64,000 nucleotides of DNA from Bombilactobacillus mellifer (lineage in GTDB: Bacteria > Bacillota > Bacilli > Lactobacillales > Lactobacillaceae), in the NCBI RefSeq assembly GCF_000970795.1, contig NZ_KQ034028.1, positions 67,541 through 131,540 of the forward strand, in the 5' to 3' direction. Position numbers and translations under genes: made by a program. Every line of letters begins with the position of its first letter. Positions within the stretch are counted from its first letter, which is position 1. The notes below the pieces were generated by a model, which saw nothing but the letters and a program-made list of their open reading frames with translations, did not search any database and was not told the DNA's origin. Positions 9,401 through 16,360 of the stretch are shown one piece after another.

Positions 9401-11731
9401 TCGAGTGGGCAGTCCAATTATGGCACTGAACTATCTTTAGCTCCAGACACGCCCGCTTATAAGCAACCTGCATTAACTACGGATGGGTTTTTAATTGCTC
9501 AAGCGGGGCACTTAATTTTTCAAGATAAGTTTACGGGATTAGCTAAACTAGATTATTATGACTCTACGGTACCTGTCAGTGATGCCCAATTTCACCTCTG
9601 GTATACGGGGATAGATGGAGATCAAGCTCCTGTAGTAGTAGATAATCATAGCCGCATACCGACAGATAGTGGCTACGACGAGACGCAAACCACGTTTACC
9701 ACTCAAGGGAAGGGTTTATTGAAATTAAACATGACGGCTACAGGCTGGTATGTATTGGCGGAGGGAGAACCTGCGCCAGGTTATCGGGATCATCAAGGCT
9801 TTTATTATGCTTTTCACTGGTCGGGAGGCAGTGGTGTAGATCAATTTTGTCAAGGGCATGAACTACATTTAGTCCAACCCTTTGCCAGTGATGTTACGGA
9901 ATATTTAAAATATATGAATGATTATTTTTCAAGCTCAATATATTATTCGTGGTCTCAAGCTTGGAATTATATACAAAAAAATGGTGGGGGCGTCACTTTC
10001 TATGGCACTGGGGATTTAACTAAACAACTAGGTCAATATGAAGGGACAACCTATAAGTATATGGGTTTAAATTCCTTTGCATATGATAGTAAACATAAAA
10101 CTCAGTATTGGAACTATGTACCTGAAGATCAACGCTATAAATACGGTTTATGGTTGCGAAATGCCATGCAGTATTCAAAAGTGTTGAGGCATCCGTTACC
10201 CCAAACAATTAAGCTGGATAAGACGCCGTTGGCTTTAAGTACTAAGAGTCATAGTATTGTTCAATTACCGTATGCAGATAAACAAAACTATAATGCGCCT
10301 TATCGTAAGGGAGTCACGAGTTTTGATGGTTTCTTGACTGCTAAAAATGGTGCCTTATATATGCGTAATGTCCCCGTAACGTATCTCACTTTAGATGAAG
10401 ATAATCCTTTGGTCATTAGACGCAGTGATTTGGGAAAAGTGAGTTGGCGTGGTACGTGGCATGATTTGTATTGCCAGCCTAATAATCAACAAACTGCAAA
10501 GGTTAGTTTACAGATTGATGATCAAAAGGCTGCTGATATTACTCAGCCGACAACTGCGCGAATAGTGGGAACTGATGAATTTGGTCAAAATGATTTTAGT
10601 GTGCAATTTCTCAATGATACCAGTGCGCCGACGGCAATAGATGCTACTCATGGCAGTGCCGGACTCATTACAGCAAATCATGATACTGCTTTGGGAGAAC
10701 ACACCTTGACCTTTCAAGCCCATGGCAGTGTAGATTCAGCCGTCATCAAGAAAAAGCTCATTGTAGTGCCGGACAATTACCCTTACGGTGCACAAATCAC
10801 CAAGGACTTTACAGTCAATCAAAAAAACAAACATCAGACCCAAGCCGTCTTAAGTGATTTGCAACATGGTACTGGTGATCTAGTAACAGTCTATACGCAT
10901 TTAAAGAATACTGGTGATCCACTGCATGCAGGCAAAATAACTACCCAAATTCCGAGCCAATTTAATTATTTAGGCCCCACTCAAGGAACCATTGAGCTAA
11001 CTACTCAAACGCAAGAAAAGGTGTCCGCAGCGGTCACTTTTGATGGCACGAATTTAACTGTAACTTTACCTGATCCTTTGCCACAAAATAGTGAATATAC
11101 GTTACAGTATGATTTACAACAAATTGCCCCGATGCCGCTATCTTATCCCGGACCTAGCGGTGGTGCCCAAGCGCAAGATCATTTTAGTGCTGATAGTGGC
11201 AATACAGAGTATCCCTATTATGGGACGAACTCTAATACAGTACATTGGTATAGCAATCAAGCTTTGTGGGTGCAATTATTGCGTGTTCCGCCATTGGACT
11301 TTGGGACGAAGCTTTTGATTAAAGATTATAAAAATGCCTTTTTCAATAATACTGCTACGACGGAAGATGCTACACAAAATGTGCTGCAATTAAAAGATCG
11401 CGGCTATAATCAACAAAATACCTGGCAGTTAACAGCTAACCTATCGGCTTTTAGCAATCTGCAAGACCCGACAGCAACGTTACCGGATGCTTATATCCAC
11501 TATGGTAATGACCAAACCTTTAATCAACCAGCCAATACGACTTTCAATAAAGATATTTATCCGAACCAACCGCCAGTAGTGTTATTAGAACGCACTTCCG
11601 GTAAGTTGCCCGGTGGGGCTGATATTATTCAGCAATTAAAACAAGTTCGGTTGCAATTAGGTTCTCAAGATCCTAAACCCGGCAGTTATCGTGCGACTAT
11701 GACTTATACTTTGACACAAAGTTTGCAATAA
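6407..11731 (+). CDS. Giant secreted WxL-domain surface protein with SpaA-like modules and three 107-aa inserts
   Basis: A 1774-residue protein. Residues 1-30 form a signal peptide (cleavage expected after SAWA). Residues 30-200 form an N-terminal beta-rich domain, then a low-complexity Pro/Thr/Ser/Gln linker to about 340. Four SpaA/prealbumin-like modules follow (about 360-460, 620-735, 885-985 and 1045-1160), recognised by GATFKVFD-like strands, GWYIL or DWYII cores and PxGY ends. Three of them are followed by a nearly identical 107-residue block (463, 737, 1160). Residues about 1430-1610 resemble repeats of extracellular adhesins (DUF11-like). Residues about 1620-1774 form a WxL domain: LDFGT, then TWQLTANLSAF with W1673, and a C-terminal YTL where the second W-x-L motif is expected. 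There is no LPXTG motif or C-terminal anchor; WxL domains bind the cell wall non-covalently. It is likely an adhesin; the ligand is unknown. Confidence 0.85.
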   Translation: MKKSRLWSLIIQVILTLILMVGQLPLSAWADTGSTPTPGPKLVTPAKAKNKQATFQQGVIQSPQAQDNRYQITTNLAAFQQTPNLQAVTIQIQPQAQKIVAHTKWILQVPVLAVDLTQLSKELPAGLQLTKDDEHGIVTVKADHDLKLKRQQNVQLNFPVRAVAGEFPFYLAMVYGQTQTTLPTTSLGTLKLSGLLAHYQPQTQTRSLEKVLGHPVATPAKTRSISPEHAKPSSPATHSSNSATPAPARQVKSEYHAPTKSQTRKPQPFSQTPTTAEPTTNTAKVIQQLAHKPQLKSTATASTNTTPPANAFNSSIAQRSDTPPAAINNSDQGIKIHAENTQTHELVQKLNDDSISTQDVTPEFAAYFDGEGMDNPDTTPTATVRVDAHGNGTLNVKQSGWYILHQTNNYQINSGWTYLVLNIDGSYTHSTMANYYAAYYDADKNQVTQAMSGGSQFLLPVYASDVTEYLKYMNDYFSSSIYYSWSQAWNYIQKNGGDVTFYGTGDLTKQLGQYEGTTYKYMGLNSFAYDSKHKTQYWNYVPEDQRYKYGLWLRNAMQYSKVLKHPLPQNIDVTQTPLALSTTKPALQKITTTSCNSADTSVQWTSDLVTLGSRKMQRVNISTQDRTTQKTLPASQYNVFFAGVEGNGNDGTLGVTLQKQRDMVNQLTGKLYLSNFNRDGWYILQQKDVTNNETDNETDYQVNGSYYAVKFSVLKGITEYFRVSQQYGDQIPLPPFVSDVTEYLKYMNDYFSSSIYYSWSQAWNYIQKNGGDVTFYGTGDLTKQLGQYEGTTYKYMGLNSFAYDSKHKTQYWNYVPEDQRYKYGLWLRNAMQYSKVLKHPLPQAIKVDETPLDLSTKNQEYLDLAPDQPAYNQGLTTADGFLTGQNGALNFRDKFIGIQKVDQDDNHQTLSGATFKVFDSGLDGKQTPQSNPKVSKSTDSHGITQMPVAGGDWYIIQEQGPPEGYSQNPNYYALKIDATDGIVAMMKDYSPTLQPVFKSSGQSNYGTELSLAPDTPAYKQPALTTDGFLIAQAGHLIFQDKFTGLAKLDYYDSTVPVSDAQFHLWYTGIDGDQAPVVVDNHSRIPTDSGYDETQTTFTTQGKGLLKLNMTATGWYVLAEGEPAPGYRDHQGFYYAFHWSGGSGVDQFCQGHELHLVQPFASDVTEYLKYMNDYFSSSIYYSWSQAWNYIQKNGGGVTFYGTGDLTKQLGQYEGTTYKYMGLNSFAYDSKHKTQYWNYVPEDQRYKYGLWLRNAMQYSKVLRHPLPQTIKLDKTPLALSTKSHSIVQLPYADKQNYNAPYRKGVTSFDGFLTAKNGALYMRNVPVTYLTLDEDNPLVIRRSDLGKVSWRGTWHDLYCQPNNQQTAKVSLQIDDQKAADITQPTTARIVGTDEFGQNDFSVQFLNDTSAPTAIDATHGSAGLITANHDTALGEHTLTFQAHGSVDSAVIKKKLIVVPDNYPYGAQITKDFTVNQKNKHQTQAVLSDLQHGTGDLVTVYTHLKNTGDPLHAGKITTQIPSQFNYLGPTQGTIELTTQTQEKVSAAVTFDGTNLTVTLPDPLPQNSEYTLQYDLQQIAPMPLSYPGPSGGAQAQDHFSADSGNTEYPYYGTNSNTVHWYSNQALWVQLLRVPPLDFGTKLLIKDYKNAFFNNTATTEDATQNVLQLKDRGYNQQNTWQLTANLSAFSNLQDPTATLPDAYIHYGNDQTFNQPANTTFNKDIYPNQPPVVLLERTSGKLPGGADIIQQLKQVRLQLGSQDPKPGSYRATMTYTLTQSLQ
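7793..8113 (+). repeat. 107-aa module, copy 1
   Basis: A 321-bp in-frame direct repeat encoding SDVTEYLKYMNDYF... to ...KHPLPQ, very rich in Tyr, Asn and Ser (residues 463-569). It differs from copy 2 at about six bases, nearly all silent. The flanking modules are far more diverged. Confidence 0.95.
8615..8935 (+). repeat. 107-aa module, copy 2
   Basis: Same module at residues 737-843. The protein is identical to copy 1 except for the first residue. It is inserted at the same place relative to its SpaA-like host module, just before a segment with the pattern K/Q-TPLxLST. Confidence 0.95.
9884..10204 (+). repeat. 107-aa module, copy 3
   Basis: Same module at residues 1160-1266, with two substitutions against copy 1 (Asp to Gly in NGGDV, Lys to Arg in VLKHP) and about ten base differences against copy 2. 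Confidence 0.95.
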
Positions 11732-11748
11732 TTTAGCTGATCTTTAAA

Positions 11749-11779
11749 AGCAGACCCTAAGGGGTCTGCTTTTTTTTTC
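11749..11779 (+). terminator. Intrinsic terminator after the surface-protein gene
   Basis: A 9-bp stem AGCAGACCC/GGGTCTGCT is followed by nine T, 18 bp after the stop codon. Confidence 0.95.
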
Positions 11780-11819
11780 AGAATGTGTTTTTCTAAATTA
11801 GCAGTACATCATAGTCCAT

Positions 11820-11845
11820 ATTTCTACGCGGCCGTGTCGAGAAAT
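11820..11845 (+). promoter_or_regulatory. Imperfect dyad upstream of the YibE/F pair
   Basis: ATTTCT and AGAAAT flank a GC-rich centre (CGCGGCCGTG). It stands out in AT-rich sequence 65 bp upstream of the next gene, just before a TATGCTAAT-like -10 near 11871. An operator is possible; no regulator can be named. Confidence 0.3.
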
Positions 11846-11909
11846 ATTTTCTTTTTTTCTTAGAATTGGTTATGCTAATACCAATAATTAGAAAGTCAGG
11901 TTTCTGGAT

Positions 11910-13010
11910 GTGACTCAACTAAAGCAACTTTCCAATCGGCGGCAGAACTACTGGCTCATGGTGGCTGGTTTCATGATGATCGGTTTAGTATGGGGATTGT
12001 TTCAACTTCAATCCACAACCACTATCGGTGTTGTAGAAAAAGTACAGGTTCTACAACGCCAGCCCATAACCAGCAGCTACCAGAATCATGACCAGCAAAT
12101 TACTCAACGTTTACAAGTCCGATTAGTGACGGGTCCAAAACGTGGTCAACGTTATCAAGTGCGCAATCGTTATATGCGCTCACAAGCTGTAACCAATCGC
12201 TATTTTGTAGGTACGCCGGTTGTGGTCCAGCGAGCATCTGCCTCCACCTTGATTTTATTAGGACCCCAACGCAGTGCTTCGCTCTTAGTCTTATTGAGTG
12301 TGCTGCTTTTCGTCTTGGTGGCCGTGTTGCGACAATCTGGTTTGGTGATAATAATTAGTGCCGTTTTAAATAGTTTGTGGTTTGTGGCAGCGTTGCTGGT
12401 GATGACCCATTGGCAAAATCAACACATGCTTTTAATTACCAGTTGCGCGGCCTTACTGATGACTTTAGGAACCGGTATTTTAGTTTTTGGGCTCTCTCGT
12501 CAAACCCAAGTAGCTCTGAGCGCTACGTTGATTAGTATTATTTTGACTTTAGGGATCAGTTTATTGTTCCTCACGCTGAGCCATGATCAGGGTTTGCACT
12601 ATGAGACGCTGGCTTACGGGGTGCAACCCTACAAAACCGTCTTTATTGCCGAAACTATTTTGGGTTTATTAGGTGCAGTCATGGATGAAACTACGGATAT
12701 CACGGCTTCCATTGAACAATTAATGCAAGAAAATCCGGATTTAAAACCGCGCCAATTGTATCAAAGCGGGTTGCAGGTAGGGCGCGAGATTGTCGGGCCG
12801 TTAGTTAATATTTTATTTTATCTATTTTTAGCGGAGTTAATGCCGTTGATTATTTTATATTTACGCAATGGAAATACTTTACAATTTACCTTATCGCGGA
12901 CGATGACCTTAGGCTATACGCAAACGGTAATTAGTGCCATTGGGATTGTCATGGCAGTACCAATTACTGCTATTTTGGCGGAGAAGTGGCTACAAGGTGA
13001 AAGCAAATGA
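11910..13010 (+). CDS. YibE/F family membrane protein (first of pair)
   Basis: A 366-residue integral membrane protein. One N-terminal transmembrane segment is followed by an extracytoplasmic region of about 90 residues and then by about six or seven membrane spans. The YibE/F hallmark is the segment ETILGLLGAVMDETTDITAS, with a later GREIVGPLVNILFYLFLAE. Start is GTG (the nearby ATG is closed by a stop) and the RBS is weak. The stop overlaps the next gene as ATGA. The molecular function of the family is not established; paired yibE/F genes are common in Firmicutes. Confidence 0.85.
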   Translation: MTQLKQLSNRRQNYWLMVAGFMMIGLVWGLFQLQSTTTIGVVEKVQVLQRQPITSSYQNHDQQITQRLQVRLVTGPKRGQRYQVRNRYMRSQAVTNRYFVGTPVVVQRASASTLILLGPQRSASLLVLLSVLLFVLVAVLRQSGLVIIISAVLNSLWFVAALLVMTHWQNQHMLLITSCAALLMTLGTGILVFGLSRQTQVALSATLISIILTLGISLLFLTLSHDQGLHYETLAYGVQPYKTVFIAETILGLLGAVMDETTDITASIEQLMQENPDLKPRQLYQSGLQVGREIVGPLVNILFYLFLAELMPLIILYLRNGNTLQFTLSRTMTLGYTQTVISAIGIVMAVPITAILAEKWLQGESK

Positions 13011-13753
13011 TTTATTTAACGGGATTGTTGTTATTGCTACTCTGGCTGGTCTGTGGCCGCCATGGCTGGGTAATTTTTGGCAGCTTGGCCGGTAGTTTTA
13101 TTACTTTAATGTTATTAGTTATGTTAATCGCTGATGAATTTAACCCGGTGGTGGTTGGCGTAATTTTAGCAGTGGTACTCGTCTATTGGGCCATTTATCC
13201 TAATACGCCTAATCCGCAAGTGCGACGCACGGCATTAGTTTGCACTCTAATGACTTTATTATTGTTGTTAGCGTTGGCCGTTGTGTTTATTTATGGCACT
13301 TTTAGTTATGGCTTTGCTAGTGAAGATACGGAAGAAATCGAACAATTTGTCACCAGTATCGGGATTTCTTTTCCGCAAATTCAAGTCATTGTAGTTTTGT
13401 TAAGTTCTTTAGGGGCCGTGGCGGAAGCTAGTATTGCGATCAGTGCCGGAATGTGGGAGCTGGTTGCTTATCAGCCGCAGATTAGTGCCCAGCGTCTGTG
13501 GGCTGCGGGTCTGGCTTTAAGTCGGAAGAATTTAATCACTGCTTTTAATACATTATTGTTTGGCTTTTTTGGCAGTTATCTAACGTTAGGATTATGGTTT
13601 TTACAACTGCATTATGCTCCTGTCAAAATTATCAATAATGTGATTGTGAGCACAGCAGTAGTTGAGTTGGTACTGGCTTTTGGCGGGATTTTATTGGTGA
13701 TGCTTCTAGTGAATGGCTATATCATTTGGCAGCGGCGCCACCAGACGAGGTAA
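13007..13753 (+). CDS. YibE/F family membrane protein (second of pair)
   Basis: A 248-residue polytopic protein of about seven spans, without the N-terminal extracytoplasmic domain of its partner. The family core reads LLSSLGAVAEASIAISAGMWEL and is followed by GLALSRKNLITAFNTLLFGFFGSYL. The ATGA overlap with the upstream gene suggests coupled synthesis and perhaps a heteromeric complex. Its last 32 bases overlap the convergent macrodomain gene, which leaves no room for a terminator between them. Confidence 0.83.
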   Translation: MIYLTGLLLLLLWLVCGRHGWVIFGSLAGSFITLMLLVMLIADEFNPVVVGVILAVVLVYWAIYPNTPNPQVRRTALVCTLMTLLLLLALAVVFIYGTFSYGFASEDTEEIEQFVTSIGISFPQIQVIVVLLSSLGAVAEASIAISAGMWELVAYQPQISAQRLWAAGLALSRKNLITAFNTLLFGFFGSYLTLGLWFLQLHYAPVKIINNVIVSTAVVELVLAFGGILLVMLLVNGYIIWQRRHQTR

Positions 13754-14249
13754 TTTGTTGGAACGCTTCTTGATAAGCTTGTAAGGTGGAAGAATCAAAA
13801 CAAACCATAGTCACTGCCAAGGCAGCCGGAAATTGTAAAATAGTCTTGACGGCAAGAAGAGCTGCTTGAGCCAATGGGTATCGATAGACCCCCGTACTGA
13901 TGGAGGGGAATAAAACAGTCTGGCAATGGTGAGTTGTTGCCTGCATTAAGCTATGGCGATAACAGGCTTGCAGTAGCTGGGCTTCGTGGTATCCGCCACC
14001 ATGCCAGATCGGACCGACAGTATGAATGATAATGTGGGCTGGTAAATTGAAAGCAGGCGTAACTTTGGCTTCGCCGGTAGGGCAGCCGTGTAATTTTTGA
14101 CAGGCGGCTTGTAATTCTTGGTTGCCGGCGGCTTGATGAATTGCACCGTCGACACCGCCACCGCCGCTGAGTTGGGTATTCGCCGCGTTGACGATGGCAT
14201 CAGCTGGAATTTTAGTAATATCGCCCGTAATAATTTGTAAATTACTCAT
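13722..14249 (-). CDS. Macrodomain protein (O-acetyl-ADP-ribose deacetylase type)
   Basis: A 175-residue single macrodomain. The ADP-ribose-binding motifs are present: GDITKIPADAIVNAANTQLSGGGGVDGAIHQAAG at the start (quoted here in two parts, GDIT-x5-DAIVNAAN and GGGGVDGAIH) and SISTGVYRYPLAQAA further on. This matches the MacroD/YmdB subgroup, which hydrolyses O-acetyl-ADP-ribose or removes mono-ADP-ribose. RBS is GGGAG. It is convergent with, and overlaps by 32 bp, the YibE/F gene. There is no adjacent sirtuin or lipoate-dependent ADP-ribosylation partner; lplA is about 19 kb away. Confidence 0.9.
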   Translation of the reverse strand: MSNLQIITGDITKIPADAIVNAANTQLSGGGGVDGAIHQAAGNQELQAACQKLHGCPTGEAKVTPAFNLPAHIIIHTVGPIWHGGGYHEAQLLQACYRHSLMQATTHHCQTVLFPSISTGVYRYPLAQAALLAVKTILQFPAALAVTMVCFDSSTLQAYQEAFQQITSSGGAAAK

Positions 14250-14271
14250 CTTTACACTCCCTTAATTGAAT

Positions 14272-14343
14272 TCAATCATCCTCAGTAGCTGGATCTTGTT
14301 CTGGGTAAACGCCACAGATACTGCACCAGTCTGGAAACTCTGG
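14272..14343 (-). pseudogene. Possible gene remnant encoding a Cys-x2-Cys C-terminus
   Basis: Between the macrodomain gene and the next terminator the minus strand reads PEFPDWCSICGVYPEQDP... and then ATEDD and a stop. In the same frame upstream, after one TAA, it reads NQLPIFVVQLE. This looks like the tail of a small zinc-ribbon protein, but no start codon is visible and a stop interrupts it. It may be a remnant, or chance. Confidence 0.25.
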
Positions 14344-14410
14344 TTACTCTAATTGTACTACGAAGATTGGGAGTTGATTGGAGCAAGATGTCGTCCCAGC
14401 CAGCAGCAAT

Positions 14411-14447
14411 AAAAAAAAGAAGGCCTGCTATAAGCACCTTCTTTTTT
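14411..14447. terminator. Bidirectional intrinsic terminator
   Basis: AAAAAAGAAGG and CCTTCTTTTTT pair around an inner GCTATAAGC hairpin. T-runs exist on both strands. It serves the metal ATPase gene on the minus strand. Confidence 0.85.
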
Positions 14448-14471
14448 GAAGTAAATATCTAATGTAGAGAT

Positions 14472-16268
14472 TTAATTAAATTGGGTAACTCCACGACGTG
14501 CACGTAAGGACCACAGAATAGACACTGTATCAATTACTTCCTGGAGTAAAGCACCAATAATTGTCGGAATAATACCAAAGGCGGCAATTAACATCAGTGC
14601 AGTACAGATAAAGATCCCAATGAGCACGGCTTGTTTAGCAATGACCATCGTTTCGCGCGAAATAATAATGGCGCGTTCCAACCGACTGAGGTCATCTTTT
14701 AAAATCACGACGTCCGCCGACTCACTAGCTGCAGTAGAACCTTTGGCGCCCATGGCAATACCCACATCGGCAACAGCTAAAGAAGGGGCATCGTTGACCC
14801 CGTCACCTACCATGCCCATTGGCCGTTGGTTGTCGGGACAACTTTTTAAGGCGTCAATTTTATCTTCGGGTAATAATTCTGCTTGTACTTGGGTTAGGCC
14901 GACTTGTTGGGCTACGGCTTGAGCCGTAGCTTGGTTATCGCCGGTTAACATGGACAGATTGTTAATTTGTAATTTTTTTAAATGCGCGATGGTGGAAGCC
15001 GCCTCATGGCGAATCTGATCGACGAAGGTAATTTTACCAGCATAGTGTCCATCTAAAGCAACGTAAATCGTGGGTTGATCAGTGACCAAGTGTTGGTCAG
15101 GATCTACAAATTCAATCCGTCCCGCTTTGACTTGATGCCCATTAATTGTCGCACTGACTCCTTGAGCTGTTTTTTCCGATAAGTTTTCCGGAGTTAATAA
15201 TTTACCATGATAGGAATGTATCAAAGATACCGCTAAAACGTGATTTGACTGTTGTTCGGCACTGGCTGCATATTGCAATAACTCGTCTGCAGACAAAGGA
15301 GCGACTGGTTGCACTTCGTCAAAGGATAATTCACCGGTGGTAATAGTTCCTGTCTTATCAAAGAAAATAGTCTTCAATAAGGCCATCTTTTCAATTGCTG
15401 TCCCACTTTTAACAATGATCCCGTTGCGACTGGTCCGACTCATACCGGAAACTAAGGCAATGGGTGCTGCTAAAATTAAAGGACACGGAGAAGCCACGAC
15501 TAAGACCTGGGCAAAACGATTTGGATCGCCGGTCATGATCCAGGCGATACCGGAAATGATGATGGCGATAAGCGTAAAGGGCACAGCATAACGATCCGCT
15601 AAACGTACAAAATGCGCCGGTTGATTTTGCGATTCTTGCACTAAACGAATAATCTTCTGATATTGAGAATCAGCCGCTAGTTTAGTAGCTCGAAATTCAA
15701 TCGGGCTATCACCGTTCACAGAACCGGACATCAGGTCACTACCTACGGTTTTATTTACTGGTTTGGATTCGCCTGTCAAGGAAGATTCATCGAAAGTCCC
15801 GCTACCTTTGGTTACTCGACCATCGACGGGGGCTTGTTCGCCGGGTTTAATTAATAACAAATCATTAATTTGCACTTCATCCAGTTGGAGATCTTTTAAT
15901 TGACCGTCGGCTTGAATTAAATGGGCCTGTTCCGGCGCTTGCTCTAAGAGGGCCTTTAGTTCACTGCCGGCTTTGTTCGCAGCGTAATCTTCCAGGGTAT
16001 CGCCGCCCACCAACATTAACAAAATAATCAAACTGGCCCAATATTGACTCACGGCTAAGGTCGATAAAATGGCCATGATAGCTAACAGATCAACGCCATA
16101 TTTTCCCGAACGTAAGGTCTTAATCATTTCCCAAGTCATGGAAATGGCTAAGATTAAACCGACAATAGTGATCAGTACTTGAGCCCATAAATTCTGATGA
16201 AAGCCAAATTCTAAAATACAAGCAATAATGCCGATTCCGAAGATGACTAATAACTTTCTATAATGCAA
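14472..16268 (-). CDS. P1B-type heavy-metal ATPase, PerR-box controlled (PfeT/ZosA-like)
   Basis: Membrane cation pump of about 598 residues without an N-terminal metal-binding domain. Two pairs of N-terminal helices lead to the actuator TGES, the membrane motif SPCP in VVASPCPLILAAP, the phosphorylation site DKTGTIT and the hinge GDGVNDAP. SPC rather than CPC in the sixth helix is typical of P1B-4 pumps (Co, Fe(II)). The expected HEG-type motif in the last helices is replaced by LLQEVIDTVSIL. The perfect PerR box upstream fits Fe(II) efflux by analogy with Bacillus PfeT, but substrate is inferred. The frame opens at GTG 16277; TTG 16268 is preferred because GAGGTGG lies at the right distance. 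Confidence 0.82.
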   Translation of the reverse strand: MHYRKLLVIFGIGIIACILEFGFHQNLWAQVLITIVGLILAISMTWEMIKTLRSGKYGVDLLAIMAILSTLAVSQYWASLIILLMLVGGDTLEDYAANKAGSELKALLEQAPEQAHLIQADGQLKDLQLDEVQINDLLLIKPGEQAPVDGRVTKGSGTFDESSLTGESKPVNKTVGSDLMSGSVNGDSPIEFRATKLAADSQYQKIIRLVQESQNQPAHFVRLADRYAVPFTLIAIIISGIAWIMTGDPNRFAQVLVVASPCPLILAAPIALVSGMSRTSRNGIIVKSGTAIEKMALLKTIFFDKTGTITTGELSFDEVQPVAPLSADELLQYAASAEQQSNHVLAVSLIHSYHGKLLTPENLSEKTAQGVSATINGHQVKAGRIEFVDPDQHLVTDQPTIYVALDGHYAGKITFVDQIRHEAASTIAHLKKLQINNLSMLTGDNQATAQAVAQQVGLTQVQAELLPEDKIDALKSCPDNQRPMGMVGDGVNDAPSLAVADVGIAMGAKGSTAASESADVVILKDDLSRLERAIIISRETMVIAKQAVLIGIFICTALMLIAAFGIIPTIIGALLQEVIDTVSILWSLRARRGVTQFN

Positions 16269-16290
16269 CCAAACCACCTCGTAGTTTTTT

Positions 16291-16315
16291 CTAGTTTATA
16301 ATCATTATAAACTAG
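16291..16315 (-). promoter_or_regulatory. Perfect PerR box / dyad operator
   Basis: A 25-bp perfect dyad with 12-base arms around a central C. Its core TTATAATCATTATAA (16296-16310) matches the PerR consensus TTATAATNATTATAA at every fixed position. It lies about 23 bp upstream of the ATPase start codon, where a bound repressor would block transcription. Confidence 0.85.
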
Positions 16316-16360
16316 CAGCGAAAAAGTACAAGGCTTTAGCCTAAATTCTCTTCCAGCAGT

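Noticed and set aside
11500-11731. LPXTG sorting signal at the C-terminus of the giant surface protein
   Set aside because: No LPXTG-like motif, hydrophobic segment or basic tail; the end fits a WxL domain instead.
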